From contig CALCKW010000018.1 of assembly GCA_937965695.1 (NCBI GenBank), positions 62,001 through 126,000 on the forward strand: a stretch of DNA of 64,000 nt. The letters are read 5' to 3'. Numbering within the stretch: position 1 is the stretch's first letter; each line of letters starts with the position of its first letter. Shown here piece by piece: positions 25,648-34,356 of this stretch. The position numbers and the translations under genes were made by a program. Under the pieces are notes generated by a model. That model did not search any database and was not told the DNA's origin. It saw nothing but the letters and a program-made list of their open reading frames with translations. The DNA comes from an uncultured Granulosicoccaceae bacterium. Its GTDB lineage: Bacteria; Pseudomonadota; Gammaproteobacteria; CALCKW01.

Positions 25648-26964
25648 CTAATTTTCTGTGCTTTGATTGACGGGAAACTTCACGACAACTTTTGCTCCCC
25701 CTAAGTCACTAGAATCTGAGAGCTCCACCTGAGCTCCATGCCATTTGGCAAGACGCTGCACAATAGCTAAACCCATCCCGTGACCTTTAAGACGACTGTC
25801 TTTGGAAGCATTCAAGCGAACAAAAGGTTTAAGTACTTCGGTGCGATCATCGAGAGGGATTCCTTCACCGTCGTCTTCTATCGACACGATGCATCGCCCA
25901 CTTTGCTTTTCAACGGATATTTGTATGCGCGATAGAGCGTGCTGGAATGCATTGTTGAGCACGTTGAGAAACAACATATTTAAGTATCTGATATCCGCCG
26001 ATATCTCGGCATGCCGCGCTGCGTGACTTAGAAAGTTAATTTCAATTTTTTCTTCATTCTGTGCAAGCAATTGCGGTAAATAGACGGCTAAATCCACCGT
26101 CTCAAAATTGAGAGTTGGCCGACTGTCTTCCATACGCGCATAGTCCAACAAGGTCGAGACAAGAGACTCCATTTCATCTATATCATGCTCTACACGCTGG
26201 CTATATTTTTGTCGTTTTTCTGCGTCGACGTTTTGACTTAACATCTCCACACCGAAGCGCAATCTTGCAAGAGGTGTTTTTAAATCGTGTGAAACGGCCC
26301 GACTCAACAAGCGATTATCTGCCATTAAATCCTGAATTTTTTCAGCCATTTGATTGAAGTCTGCTTCAATTGCAGCAATGTAAGATGTCCCTTTGCTGCT
26401 TAGTCTTTGTTTCAAATCACCCTGACCGAATGCGCGAGTCACTTGACGCAATGCGCTCAATCGTCGTACCAGCGGTGCTAGCCACATTAAGACAACCCCT
26501 AACAGACCGGCATAGAAAGTCAGGGTTAAAAGCAAGCGCGTGCCATCTGCTTTACGCACTTCTTCGACAGGCAAACCATCAATGATTAAGAGCTGATCAG
26601 TCTGGGGAACCGACAGGTAAACGGACAACGCTGTATTGTTTAAAACACCCTCTCTTTGTAATAATAATGGCTGACCATTTGCCAGCGACTCAGCCAAAGT
26701 CAAAGGTAGCTGCAGATCATTTTGAGAAATGAGTGAAAGCTCTAATCCTGTAGCCACATGGGCTTGTTCCAGCGCGAGCGAAAGGTCGTCGGCACGACTA
26801 ATTGTAAGCGCTAGTTGGCCACCCAACGCTTTATAAGCGCTGTTGTCACTTGAGTTTTGCTCTCCATCTAGCACGGTATAGAGTTCACTTAGTAAAAAAC
26901 CAAGACCTACAACTCCAACGACAACAACTAATAGCAGAGAGGCCGTGAGACGATTGAATGGCAT
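25648..26964 (-). CDS. Sensor histidine kinase, RstB-like
   Basis: A 438-residue membrane kinase. The first helix is at residues about 8-30, a periplasmic sensor of about 110 residues follows, and a second helix is near 148-165. HAMP region LSALRQVTRAFGQGDLKQRL comes next. The HisKA box SHDLKTPLARLRFGVEML carries the phospho-accepting His; the ATPase domain has the N box NVLNNAFQHA and the G boxes DDGEGIP and GHGMGLAIV. The gene starts directly after the response regulator, with no spacing. Domain layout and neighbours (DUF3019, MipA/OmpV) fit the RstAB-like systems of marine gammaproteobacteria. Confidence 0.93.
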   Translation of the reverse strand: MPFNRLTASLLLVVVVGVVGLGFLLSELYTVLDGEQNSSDNSAYKALGGQLALTISRADDLSLALEQAHVATGLELSLISQNDLQLPLTLAESLANGQPLLLQREGVLNNTALSVYLSVPQTDQLLIIDGLPVEEVRKADGTRLLLTLTFYAGLLGVVLMWLAPLVRRLSALRQVTRAFGQGDLKQRLSSKGTSYIAAIEADFNQMAEKIQDLMADNRLLSRAVSHDLKTPLARLRFGVEMLSQNVDAEKRQKYSQRVEHDIDEMESLVSTLLDYARMEDSRPTLNFETVDLAVYLPQLLAQNEEKIEINFLSHAARHAEISADIRYLNMLFLNVLNNAFQHALSRIQISVEKQSGRCIVSIEDDGEGIPLDDRTEVLKPFVRLNASKDSRLKGHGMGLAIVQRLAKWHGAQVELSDSSDLGGAKVVVKFPVNQSTEN

Positions 26965-27660
26965 TTACCAGGCGTCCTGAGCCAACAAATATCCCTTTCC
27001 GCGTACTGTTTTTATACGGTAGGGATTACCAGGGTTGTCTAGCAATTTTTTTCGCAGGCGAGATATGCGCACGTCGATAGCTCGATTAAAACCATCGTAG
27101 TCATAACCGCATAATTTTTCTAAAAGGATTGATCGCGGTAAAATTTCGCCAGCGGACTCCGCCAACACCCAAAGCAAGTCGTATTCATTGGCACTGAGAT
27201 CAACAATTTTTTTATCCAAGTGGACTGATCTAGAATCTGGATCAATCAGCAGCCCTCCCATGGAAATGACTCGGCTTTCATCCACTGGGCGACGCTCTCT
27301 ACGCAAGAGTGCCTGCACCCGAGCCAACAAAACTCTTGGACGGACGGGCTTTGCAATGTAGTCGTCAGCACCATTTTCAAAGCCAAGAACTTCATCACTT
27401 TCTTCAATACAAGCCGTGAGCAAAAGAATGGGCTTTTTATACGCTGGCCGAACATTTTTGCAAACTTCTAAACCACTCATACCGGGAAGCATGACATCAA
27501 GTACTACCAAATCAGGCTGATCCTGTTCGATGAGTTCGACAGCTGAATCACCCCGATTCGCTATGCTGACTTGATAGCCGTGCTCCAGTAGGTAATCCGC
27601 TACCCACTCAGCCAGAGACGGGTCATCTTCGACAACTAAGATGTGGGCTATCTCATCCAC
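26965..27660 (-). CDS. OmpR-family response regulator, RstA-like
   Basis: A 231-residue two-domain regulator. The receiver has acidic VVEDDPS, the phospho-acceptor Asp in LVVLDVMLPGMSG, and the LLLTA and DYIAKPVRP switch residues. The C-terminal winged helix has ANEYDLLWVLAESAGEILPRS and RAIDVRISRLRKKLLDNP. The start is a GTG at 27660, one base from the stop of the DUF3019 gene, and the stop abuts the kinase ATG. The tight operon mipA-like/DUF3019/RR/HK suggests that the sensor controls its own outer-membrane partner genes. Confidence 0.94.
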   Translation of the reverse strand: MDEIAHILVVEDDPSLAEWVADYLLEHGYQVSIANRGDSAVELIEQDQPDLVVLDVMLPGMSGLEVCKNVRPAYKKPILLLTACIEESDEVLGFENGADDYIAKPVRPRVLLARVQALLRRERRPVDESRVISMGGLLIDPDSRSVHLDKKIVDLSANEYDLLWVLAESAGEILPRSILLEKLCGYDYDGFNRAIDVRISRLRKKLLDNPGNPYRIKTVRGKGYLLAQDAW

Positions 27661-28062
27661 TTAGAACAACCTCCAGCCTGAACCACGTTTTCGACGGCTT
27701 TTGTATACCCACGCGACGACCATGTCCAATTCAGTCATAACAACACCATCATCCCTCTGTAGCTGAAATCGAGTGCTCCTATCGGAGCCAAAATCAAAAG
27801 CAAATTTGCCCGGACTCCCACCTAACCAACAATGCAACGGTTTTTGGCTCTCTTGTTCGACAATGCAATAGTTGTGTTGTGCGTCTTGAGCTTCCCACCG
27901 AAAAACAACTTCTTGGTAACAAGTTTGCCCTTGATGGAGAGCTATGCAGCGATTGGGCTTTAGCACAAGAAGCGTTTCTAAATCTTGGCCCACAGCAATA
28001 CTCGGTGCAAACCCGATGCAGCTTAATCCTAAAAACAGTGTCCTCAGCCGTAGTCTGTGCAT
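27661..28062 (-). CDS. DUF3019 exported protein
   Basis: A 133-residue protein with a signal peptide (about residues 1-25, ending AVG). The mature part has paired cysteines (RCIALHQGQTCYQEV, NYCIVEQ and LHCWLGG) and a basic tail ending in YKSRRKRGSGWRLF. This is the DUF3019 family, which is regularly found between MipA/OmpV proteins and RstAB-like regulators. The four Cys could make two disulfides. The role is unknown; a periplasmic partner of the sensor kinase or of the MipA protein is inference. Confidence 0.85.
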   Translation of the reverse strand: MHRLRLRTLFLGLSCIGFAPSIAVGQDLETLLVLKPNRCIALHQGQTCYQEVVFRWEAQDAQHNYCIVEQESQKPLHCWLGGSPGKFAFDFGSDRSTRFQLQRDDGVVMTELDMVVAWVYKSRRKRGSGWRLF

Positions 28063-28065
28063 AAA

Positions 28066-28896
28066 TCAGAAAACGTAATTCAGCGTGGTGCGAAAGCCTG
28101 TGAACTGATCCTCAGCAAGCAGAGAACTTTGCGACACTTCATCGGAATACTGTGTATGCAGCAATCGGGTATTCCAGACCACATGTTCAGATATTGGGTA
28201 GGCCGCACCGAGTTCAACTGATATTGCAGACCCAGCGTCTGGCGCATAAGCCACAAATTGATCAGTGGCCTCTTCATCTGTAATACCTACCAAGTAGGCC
28301 ATTGTTTTGGAACTGGCATAGTCATAACTAACAATACCGTGCAGGTTCCAATTGCGTAGCTGCCAGTTCCTGCCCGCCCTAGCACTAGCCCTCACACCGT
28401 TGTCTTTGTAAATATCGCTGACAATTCGACCTTGAAGCACATAGTCGCCTAGGTATCGAGTAAGACGAATTCCTGCTCCTGCATAGAGTGAATCTCTTTC
28501 AACCAATTTTTGGTCTGCGGTTTTGTTATCAGATTCGTCACCAATACTGAGATCACCAGACAAGCTGGTTGCCAACAGATCCACACTCCAATCGGTGTTG
28601 GAGACTATTTGGTAACCGAGATTGAGGCCATCATAGGACTCAAGTGCAGCTTCAATAAATAAACCCTTGTAGTGGTAAGCCCCACCCAAATTGACCACAA
28701 TACCGTTTGATTGACTGCTAGATCCGTCCGCTTCAGCAGACAGCGCACTGCTGTACTCGTAGCCTAAGCCGATTTCAAAGTGCCCCCCGTGATCAGTATC
28801 GATGCCTGTTTGTCGGATATCCATCGCAATATCAGACGCGCTTGCGATAGCCCCCGACAAGGCAAATAAGGCTGGGATTATAATTCTAAATCGCAT
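28066..28896 (-). CDS. MipA/OmpV family outer-membrane protein
   Basis: The frame opens at 29028, but the ATG at 28896 gives a clear signal peptide (MRFRIIIPALFALSGAIASA) and a 276-residue protein. The mature protein alternates polar and aromatic residues like a beta-barrel, contains the MipA/OmpV landmark HFEIGLGYEY near the start, and ends in LNYVF with the terminal Phe used for outer-membrane assembly. MipA in E. coli scaffolds peptidoglycan enzymes; others are porin-like. First gene of the operon with DUF3019 and the two-component pair. Confidence 0.85.
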   Translation of the reverse strand: MRFRIIIPALFALSGAIASASDIAMDIRQTGIDTDHGGHFEIGLGYEYSSALSAEADGSSSQSNGIVVNLGGAYHYKGLFIEAALESYDGLNLGYQIVSNTDWSVDLLATSLSGDLSIGDESDNKTADQKLVERDSLYAGAGIRLTRYLGDYVLQGRIVSDIYKDNGVRASARAGRNWQLRNWNLHGIVSYDYASSKTMAYLVGITDEEATDQFVAYAPDAGSAISVELGAAYPISEHVVWNTRLLHTQYSDEVSQSSLLAEDQFTGFRTTLNYVF

Positions 28897-29247
28897 GAGT
28901 ATTTTCTTCTCTTCATCGTCGCGCAAGCCACACTCGCGCCTTTCACTACAGTATCGGCAGATTGATAAATTAAAGCGTAAGCAAACTTTGCTGGTTGTAA
29001 CTAACTGTATCAACATATGGCTTTTCAAAACTCTAAAACGATACCCATGACTGAGGGCTTCTTAACCCTGTAAGCGTTGGCAACGCTCAGTAAATGAAGA
29101 CCATCTCGCGTCCCGGAGGTACTAAATTCCACGTATCCGAAAGCGGTATCAATATTTGATGTACTACACTTTCAAAAAATCCGACCCGCCGCAGAATTTT
29201 CTGCGACAATTCTCCCGATACACCGTGCCCCGAGCCAAACTTCTGCG
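28897..29247. other. 351-base divergent intergenic region
   Basis: No gene is visible between the mipA-like operon and the PmtA-like gene. The region should hold both promoters. It contains a structured element at 29050-29091, listed separately. Confidence 0.6.
29050..29091. repeat. Branched inverted-repeat element
   Basis: The outer arms ACTGAG (29050-29055) and CTCAGT (29086-29091) enclose a hairpin AGCGTT-GGC-AACGCT (29073-29087) and a weaker GGG/CCC stem (29055-29057 with 29066-29068). The inner and outer arms share two bases, so not all stems can form fully at once. It could be a regulator site for the RstA-like protein or a folded 5' leader. No known family is recognised. Confidence 0.35.
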
Positions 29248-29823
29248 ATGCAGCTATTCAGGTTACTAGACCAATTTGTAAAAGCCCCGCGTGATACCGG
29301 ATCTATCGTACCGTCATCGCAAGCGTTGGCCAGAGCACTCCTGAACGACGCCGAAATTTCTCGATGGAGCACAGTGGTCGAATTTGGCCCAGGAACAGGG
29401 GTGTTTACGGAACATCTTGTCAATATGGTGCCGGAAAATGCCGTATTTTTTGCGATGGAAATCAACCCGTTCTTGGCACGGCAGGCAAGGTTGCGTTGCC
29501 CGCAAGCGCAAGTCCATACAGCATCGGCCACAGATATTGTCGAATATCTCGGTCGTCATGGCCTTCGTCACTGTGACTGTGTTGTCTCTTCGCTACCTTG
29601 GGGTTCGCTAAAACCAGCGTTACAAGACGCCATTTTTGCTGCGATCATGGATGCGCTGCCTTCAGGAGGTCGATTTGTCACCTTCACCTATGCGGGAGTG
29701 CCCTTTATGCCCGCAGGTCGTGCGTTTAAAGAAAGGTTGGTGAGCAATTTCAGCGACGTCAAAACATCACCAATTATCTGGGGTAATTTTCCTCCGGCTA
29801 TGGTTTACAGCTGTACGCGGTAA
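29248..29823 (+). CDS. PmtA-like class I SAM methyltransferase
   Basis: A 191-residue methyltransferase with VVEFGPGTGVFTEHLV (SAM motif I), FFAMEINPFLA (motif II acidic residue) and CVVSSLPWGSLKP (motif IV). The order and the SLPW motif match the family of bacterial phosphatidylethanolamine N-methyltransferases (PmtA, Rhodobacter type) and distant rRNA adenine dimethylases. Phospholipid methylation is the usual annotation; the true acceptor is not proven. It has no transmembrane helix and is followed 138 bases later by the propeller-protein gene. Confidence 0.75.
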   Translation: MQLFRLLDQFVKAPRDTGSIVPSSQALARALLNDAEISRWSTVVEFGPGTGVFTEHLVNMVPENAVFFAMEINPFLARQARLRCPQAQVHTASATDIVEYLGRHGLRHCDCVVSSLPWGSLKPALQDAIFAAIMDALPSGGRFVTFTYAGVPFMPAGRAFKERLVSNFSDVKTSPIIWGNFPPAMVYSCTR

Positions 29824-29961
29824 GCTTGGCTATGAGCATAACATCCCTATTAATTCTATATATTTTACCCAGTCAGCTGCTCTACCACCCAGTCAATTGA
29901 ATTCATAAGCAACAATGCCGCTACACTACCTATAAACTGTCAGCTTATAACCCGACCTGCC

Positions 29962-31539
29962 ATGATCACCACGCTATTTGTTCTGCATCATCAAACACAT
30001 CTGCAAAACTGGCAGGCATCGGCACTTCGCGACGCCGTCGCTGATGGTTCTGTTGTGCTGCACTTTGTGCAGTTGCCCGGTAGTGGTGCAGCACCGAGTA
30101 ACTTGGCCAGTCGACTGGTGCACTGGGCGGATTCCAAGCTGTTTGGCGCTCATATCACAGCACTTAACCCTATTCCTCTTTCCCAATTAGGCGCCGAATG
30201 CAGTCAGGCAGCCAGTTTAGATAACGTTGTTTCGGGTGTGAAGAGTCACAGCAATGGCCAACAAGCGTTGATCTTGAATCTGAGTGAATGGCAGCAAGAC
30301 AGCACCATCGCCAGCGCTGCAGGTGTACCTGTGATTACCCCACAACTCTCTGAAGCTGCAGACTGGCGCGAGACACCACCAGGTTTGTGGGAAGCGTTAG
30401 ACCATGAGCTAGCTGTGGGCTCTCGCCTGCAAGTGAGTTTGCCGCGAGAGCCCAACCCTAGGGTTGCTGGTCTGGGTTTTTCTAGGGCTGACGACGCTTC
30501 CCCCCTCCGAAATCGACACGAGGCAGCTTGGCGTTGCGCCGGGATGCTGCGAAGGCAGCTTAACCGCATTAGTGCAGCTGCACCAAATTGGGGAGACTTG
30601 CCGCTAGACAACATCCAAAATAATCACGGCCTTCCAAGCCTATGGCGCGGCCTTCAACAAGTACCCATCCACTACATTAGGCGTATGCTAGCCGGTCGCC
30701 GCAAACGAGGTTTATTGACGCAGTGGATACTGCTCTATAAACGCGGGAGAAGCGACGAACTAGCCACTGACTTGTCTAATTTTGAAGCGATTCTTCCACC
30801 CCGAGACGTTTTTTGGGCTGACCCATTTCCCGTCAACAAAGACGGTAGAGATTGGATTTTCATCGAAGAGGCGACGTTTGAGCCTAGGCGAGGACACCTG
30901 TCGGTGATCGAGATAGATCAAAACGCTGAAGTGATTGATCACCAAGTAATCCTCAAAACGCCTTACCATCTTTCCTATCCAAACGTTTTTGAGCACGAAG
31001 GCGAATGGTATATGGTCCCAGAGAGTGGAGCCGACAAGACAATCCAGCTTTACCGCTGCACTGAGTGGCCTGGTCAATGGGAAAAGGTGATGAACCTTAT
31101 GCAAGGGCCGGCTTGCTACGACACGACTTTTGTACAGCACGAGGGACGCTGGTGGATGTTTGTCAACATGCAGAGCTATGAAGCTCAGGGCCCTGATGAC
31201 GAGCTTCATTTATTTTATGCCGATAACCTGTTGACGACCGATTGGCAGCCTCATCCTTTAAATCCAATCATCAGTGACGTCAGGTGCGCACGCCAAGCTG
31301 GACCAATAATTAAACGTGATGGTGAGATTTTTCGCCCCTCACAACACGGTGGAGGCAGTTACGGCAATGGCACTCACATCAACCGTATCGACGTGTTAAA
31401 CACCACGAACTACGCTGAAACTAGGCTTGATACGTTCTACCCTGACTGGTCTGATGACATCACTGCAACCCATCATCTAGCTGAATCCGGTGGCCTTACG
31501 GTGGCTGACGCGGTATATCTTCGACCAACAGAGAGTTAA
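29962..31539 (+). CDS. Formyltransferase-like / GIPC-transferase-like propeller protein
   Basis: A 525-residue protein without signal peptide. The first about 200 residues (MITTLFVLHHQTHLQNW...) are weakly like a formyltransferase Rossmann domain but lack clear catalytic residues. The C-terminal half (about 265-520) is a five-bladed-propeller-like domain of the glucosamine inositolphosphorylceramide transferase N-terminal family, with VFWADPFPV, WIFIEEATFEPRRGHLSVIEI, YHLSYPNVFEHEGEWYMVPE and PACYDTTFVQHEGRWWMFV. Bacterial members occur in polysaccharide or glycolipid gene sets. The reaction is unknown; a role in cell-surface glycan assembly is inference. Neighbours are a PmtA-like enzyme and cmoA. 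Confidence 0.65.
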   Translation: MITTLFVLHHQTHLQNWQASALRDAVADGSVVLHFVQLPGSGAAPSNLASRLVHWADSKLFGAHITALNPIPLSQLGAECSQAASLDNVVSGVKSHSNGQQALILNLSEWQQDSTIASAAGVPVITPQLSEAADWRETPPGLWEALDHELAVGSRLQVSLPREPNPRVAGLGFSRADDASPLRNRHEAAWRCAGMLRRQLNRISAAAPNWGDLPLDNIQNNHGLPSLWRGLQQVPIHYIRRMLAGRRKRGLLTQWILLYKRGRSDELATDLSNFEAILPPRDVFWADPFPVNKDGRDWIFIEEATFEPRRGHLSVIEIDQNAEVIDHQVILKTPYHLSYPNVFEHEGEWYMVPESGADKTIQLYRCTEWPGQWEKVMNLMQGPACYDTTFVQHEGRWWMFVNMQSYEAQGPDDELHLFYADNLLTTDWQPHPLNPIISDVRCARQAGPIIKRDGEIFRPSQHGGGSYGNGTHINRIDVLNTTNYAETRLDTFYPDWSDDITATHHLAESGGLTVADAVYLRPTES

Positions 31540-31607
31540 CTGCTTGAGCCTCATCGGCAAATAAACGATAGTTAGCGATCACCAGCCTCCTCCGTAAAAT
31601 TCTTGCC

Positions 31608-32348
31608 ATGCCACAAAACCCGCCAACGCACGATAATCTTTACGCTCAACCTTTGGGTCACGTACCCGACTTCAGCTTTGATAGTGCGGTGGTTGAGGTT
31701 TTTGATGACATGATCAACCGCTCTGTGCCGGGCTACGCCAGCATTGTCAGCTTGACGGGACATTTAGCAGCGAGACACGCACAACCCGCCACCCGCCTTT
31801 ATGAACTGGGTTGCTCTACAGGTGCATCGCTTTTCTCCATGCGCCGACATGTCGAAGCAACTGGCTGCACGTTAGTCGGTGTGGACAACTCTTCTGCCAT
31901 GATTGAAGCCTGCCGTCACAACTTGAGCAAAGCCGGAGGCAGCGCAGCGGTAGAACTTTACTGCCAAGATTTTTTTGACAGCGACATCAGTAATGCATCG
32001 GTGGTCGTGCTTAACTTCACAGTGCAATTTGTACCTAAAGAAAAACGCGACGCATTGATCAATCGAATTTATAAAGCACTACAACCGGGTGGCATTCTGA
32101 TCTTATCCGAGAAGATTTGCTTTGATGACCCTCGCCAGCAACAACTGCACACAGACATGCACCACGCTTTCAAGAGCCAGCAAGGCTACAGCGATTTAGA
32201 GATAGCTCAGAAGCGCAGTGCCATCGAGCGAGTTATGCAACCCGAAACACTTCAGGCACACTACAACCGATTACGCGGTGCCGGATTTGACAATGCTGAG
32301 GTTTGGTTTCAATGTTTCAACTTTCTGTCGTTGGTTGCACTGCGATGA
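31608..32348 (+). CDS. cmoA: Carboxy-S-adenosyl-L-methionine synthase CmoA
   Basis: A 246-residue SAM-dependent enzyme that converts SAM and prephenate to carboxy-SAM, used for cmo5U34 in tRNA. FSFDSAVVEVFDDMINRSVPGYASI is the CmoA opening; YELGCSTGASL is motif I; VVVLNFTVQFVP and PGGILILSEKI are family motifs. The ATGA overlap with cmoB couples translation. Length is one residue shorter than in E. coli. Confidence 0.97.
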   Translation: MPQNPPTHDNLYAQPLGHVPDFSFDSAVVEVFDDMINRSVPGYASIVSLTGHLAARHAQPATRLYELGCSTGASLFSMRRHVEATGCTLVGVDNSSAMIEACRHNLSKAGGSAAVELYCQDFFDSDISNASVVVLNFTVQFVPKEKRDALINRIYKALQPGGILILSEKICFDDPRQQQLHTDMHHAFKSQQGYSDLEIAQKRSAIERVMQPETLQAHYNRLRGAGFDNAEVWFQCFNFLSLVALR

Positions 32349-33313
32349 TCGACTGGGAGCATTTGATAACCCATGCTAAAGAGCCCGCATTAAAACGTTG
32401 GATAGAAAAAATCCGAGACAATGACGACTGCCTTAAATCGGGCGAACGACATGGAGATCTTCCTCGTTGGCGAAAAGTTTTGGACGCTCTTCCTGAGCCA
32501 GAGTCAGCGCTAGTAGACCTCAGTCTTAGCGCCCCCAAGAGTGAGTTCAACCAGTCTGAAGAAGAACATTTAGAACTGCGGGAGAATTTACAAGGCCTAC
32601 ACCCCTGGCGAAAAGGACCTTTTGATCTGGGTGGCGTTAAGATAGATACAGAGTGGCGTTCAGATTTCAAATGGGACCGTATCGAGCCGCACTTGCATTC
32701 CCTACGCGATCGACAGGTACTGGATGTTGGGTCTGGCAACGGCTATTTTTGCTGGCGGATGGCTGGTGCTGGTGCATCATTAGCACTGGGCGTGGAGCCA
32801 TCTCTACTTTTCAATTTACAGTTCGACGCCTGTCGCAAGATGTTGGGACAGCGCGCTGCTCATTTATTGCCCTTGGGCATCGAAGCCGTACCAAGAGACC
32901 TTTACTGCTTTGATACTGTGCTGTCCATGGGTGTGCTCTACCACCGAAGAGACCCACTTGACCATTTAAAACACCTACAGCAGTGTTTGCGTCCAGATGG
33001 ACAATTATTGCTCGAAACGCTAGTCGTTCCGGGAGATGTCAGCACCGTTTTGGTTCCGGAAGGTCGCTACGCTCGCATGCGCAATGTATGGTTTCTCCCA
33101 AGCGCCGATGCGCTGTGTCGCTGGCTAAAACGGCTCGGCTACCGAGAGGTGACTTGTTTAGATATTAACAAGACAACCGTTGAAGAACAGCGCAGCACCC
33201 AATGGATGCGTTTCGAATCGCTACCTCAATGCCTACAAAGCGACAACACAGAATTTACCGTCGAAGCGCTACCGGCGCCGAGACGTGCCATTATCAGTGC
33301 ACTTGCACCATGA
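32345..33313 (+). CDS. cmoB: tRNA U34 carboxymethyltransferase CmoB
   Basis: A 322-residue protein that transfers the carboxymethyl group of carboxy-SAM to ho5U34. Helical N-terminus, then GPFDLGGVKIDTEWRSDFKWDRI, the SAM motif VLDVGSGNGYFCWRM, and SMGVLYHRRDPLDHLKHL, all CmoB hallmarks. The ATG at 32345 overlaps the cmoA stop by four bases; a longer frame from 32303 is not used. The C-terminus IISALAP ends just before an unknown gene. Confidence 0.97.
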   Translation: MIDWEHLITHAKEPALKRWIEKIRDNDDCLKSGERHGDLPRWRKVLDALPEPESALVDLSLSAPKSEFNQSEEEHLELRENLQGLHPWRKGPFDLGGVKIDTEWRSDFKWDRIEPHLHSLRDRQVLDVGSGNGYFCWRMAGAGASLALGVEPSLLFNLQFDACRKMLGQRAAHLLPLGIEAVPRDLYCFDTVLSMGVLYHRRDPLDHLKHLQQCLRPDGQLLLETLVVPGDVSTVLVPEGRYARMRNVWFLPSADALCRWLKRLGYREVTCLDINKTTVEEQRSTQWMRFESLPQCLQSDNTEFTVEALPAPRRAIISALAP

Positions 33314-33413
33314 AGCATCCAAAAGCTAAGTTGATGGTGTTAGAATTCGCCTTCTGCGCCCTAGGGCAGTTAGTTTTTTTACTGCTGGGCGAGCTTAAGG
33401 AAACTCTCGAACC

Positions 33414-34352
33414 ATGAGTGATATCCCGTTTGATAACGGTACAATCCACCGCATAGACGGCGTGATGCGAATTCACTACGACGGCTATTGGATTCGTTAT
33501 TACAACCCGCCAGAGGAAACCCCTTCCAACCAGCGCGAGCTCATCATTAGCTTAACCAAACGGGCATTCCATCACACTGAACGCGGTATTAACACTCAGG
33601 GCTATAGGCTTGAGGACGCCCGTCGGGCATGGGACAGAGAGCGAGACCCAGCGCGCAAGCGTGTTAACGCAGCGATGTTAGCAGGCGCTTTATTTAATCG
33701 AGCTACCGATATTTTTACTACCGTTGTTGAGCTGGATAATAAAGGTGTGCACATATCACGCAAAAATGAGTTGATGAAAAGTTGTGGAGACTATTTCCGC
33801 GAAGCGTTGGACATTGGCAAGCAGGTTCGACACTACAGCGGCGAAGAAGGTATCGATGAGCTCTGGGGTGAGCCTTTCAAGGCTTTTACCATGACTATCG
33901 CAAATTTTTATCAACAACGGTATATCAAAATCGCTCAAACCATGCGGGATATCGACGCAATTGCCGCGGAGATGATCGGTATTTTTGGTGAAATCAAGTC
34001 TTTTAGTGGCCTAGAAAATTTACTTTTAGACTACGCGTCCGCCTCACGAGCAGATTGCGAAACCAATAAGACCGATAACATTTTTTTTGAAGTTTGGCCA
34101 AGATACGTTGCAGCAGGTGAACACCTAGTCAATTTTCGACCAACCACTAGTCCTGAAGTGAACCCTACTTTAGAGCCCCATCTAAGTTGGGCACTACAGC
34201 TTATTCGCGCTGGAAGAGACTTGATGTGTTACATCTCTGGCGCCCGTGTGCCGATGCCCGTTAGCACCAAGCAATACATCCAAGAATTGCGACGGTTTTC
34301 GTTAGAAAGTGGTCCACTCTTCAGCGAAGTGCAGTTAGATAAAAAACGCTGA
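33414..34352 (+). CDS. Unrecognised protein between cmoB and mnmD
   Basis: A 312-residue cytoplasmic protein that I do not recognise. The N-terminal 45 residues look like a small beta-rich unit with aromatic repeats (IHYDGYWIRYYNPPEE). The rest is helical, with many charged residues and no nucleotide-binding, SAM or metal motif visible. There is no signal peptide or membrane segment. It is 100 bases after cmoB and four bases before the mnmD-like gene on the same strand, so co-expression with tRNA-wobble enzymes is likely. That it works in the same pathway is inference. Confidence 0.7.
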   Translation: MSDIPFDNGTIHRIDGVMRIHYDGYWIRYYNPPEETPSNQRELIISLTKRAFHHTERGINTQGYRLEDARRAWDRERDPARKRVNAAMLAGALFNRATDIFTTVVELDNKGVHISRKNELMKSCGDYFREALDIGKQVRHYSGEEGIDELWGEPFKAFTMTIANFYQQRYIKIAQTMRDIDAIAAEMIGIFGEIKSFSGLENLLLDYASASRADCETNKTDNIFFEVWPRYVAAGEHLVNFRPTTSPEVNPTLEPHLSWALQLIRAGRDLMCYISGARVPMPVSTKQYIQELRRFSLESGPLFSEVQLDKKR

Positions 34353-34356
34353 ATTG

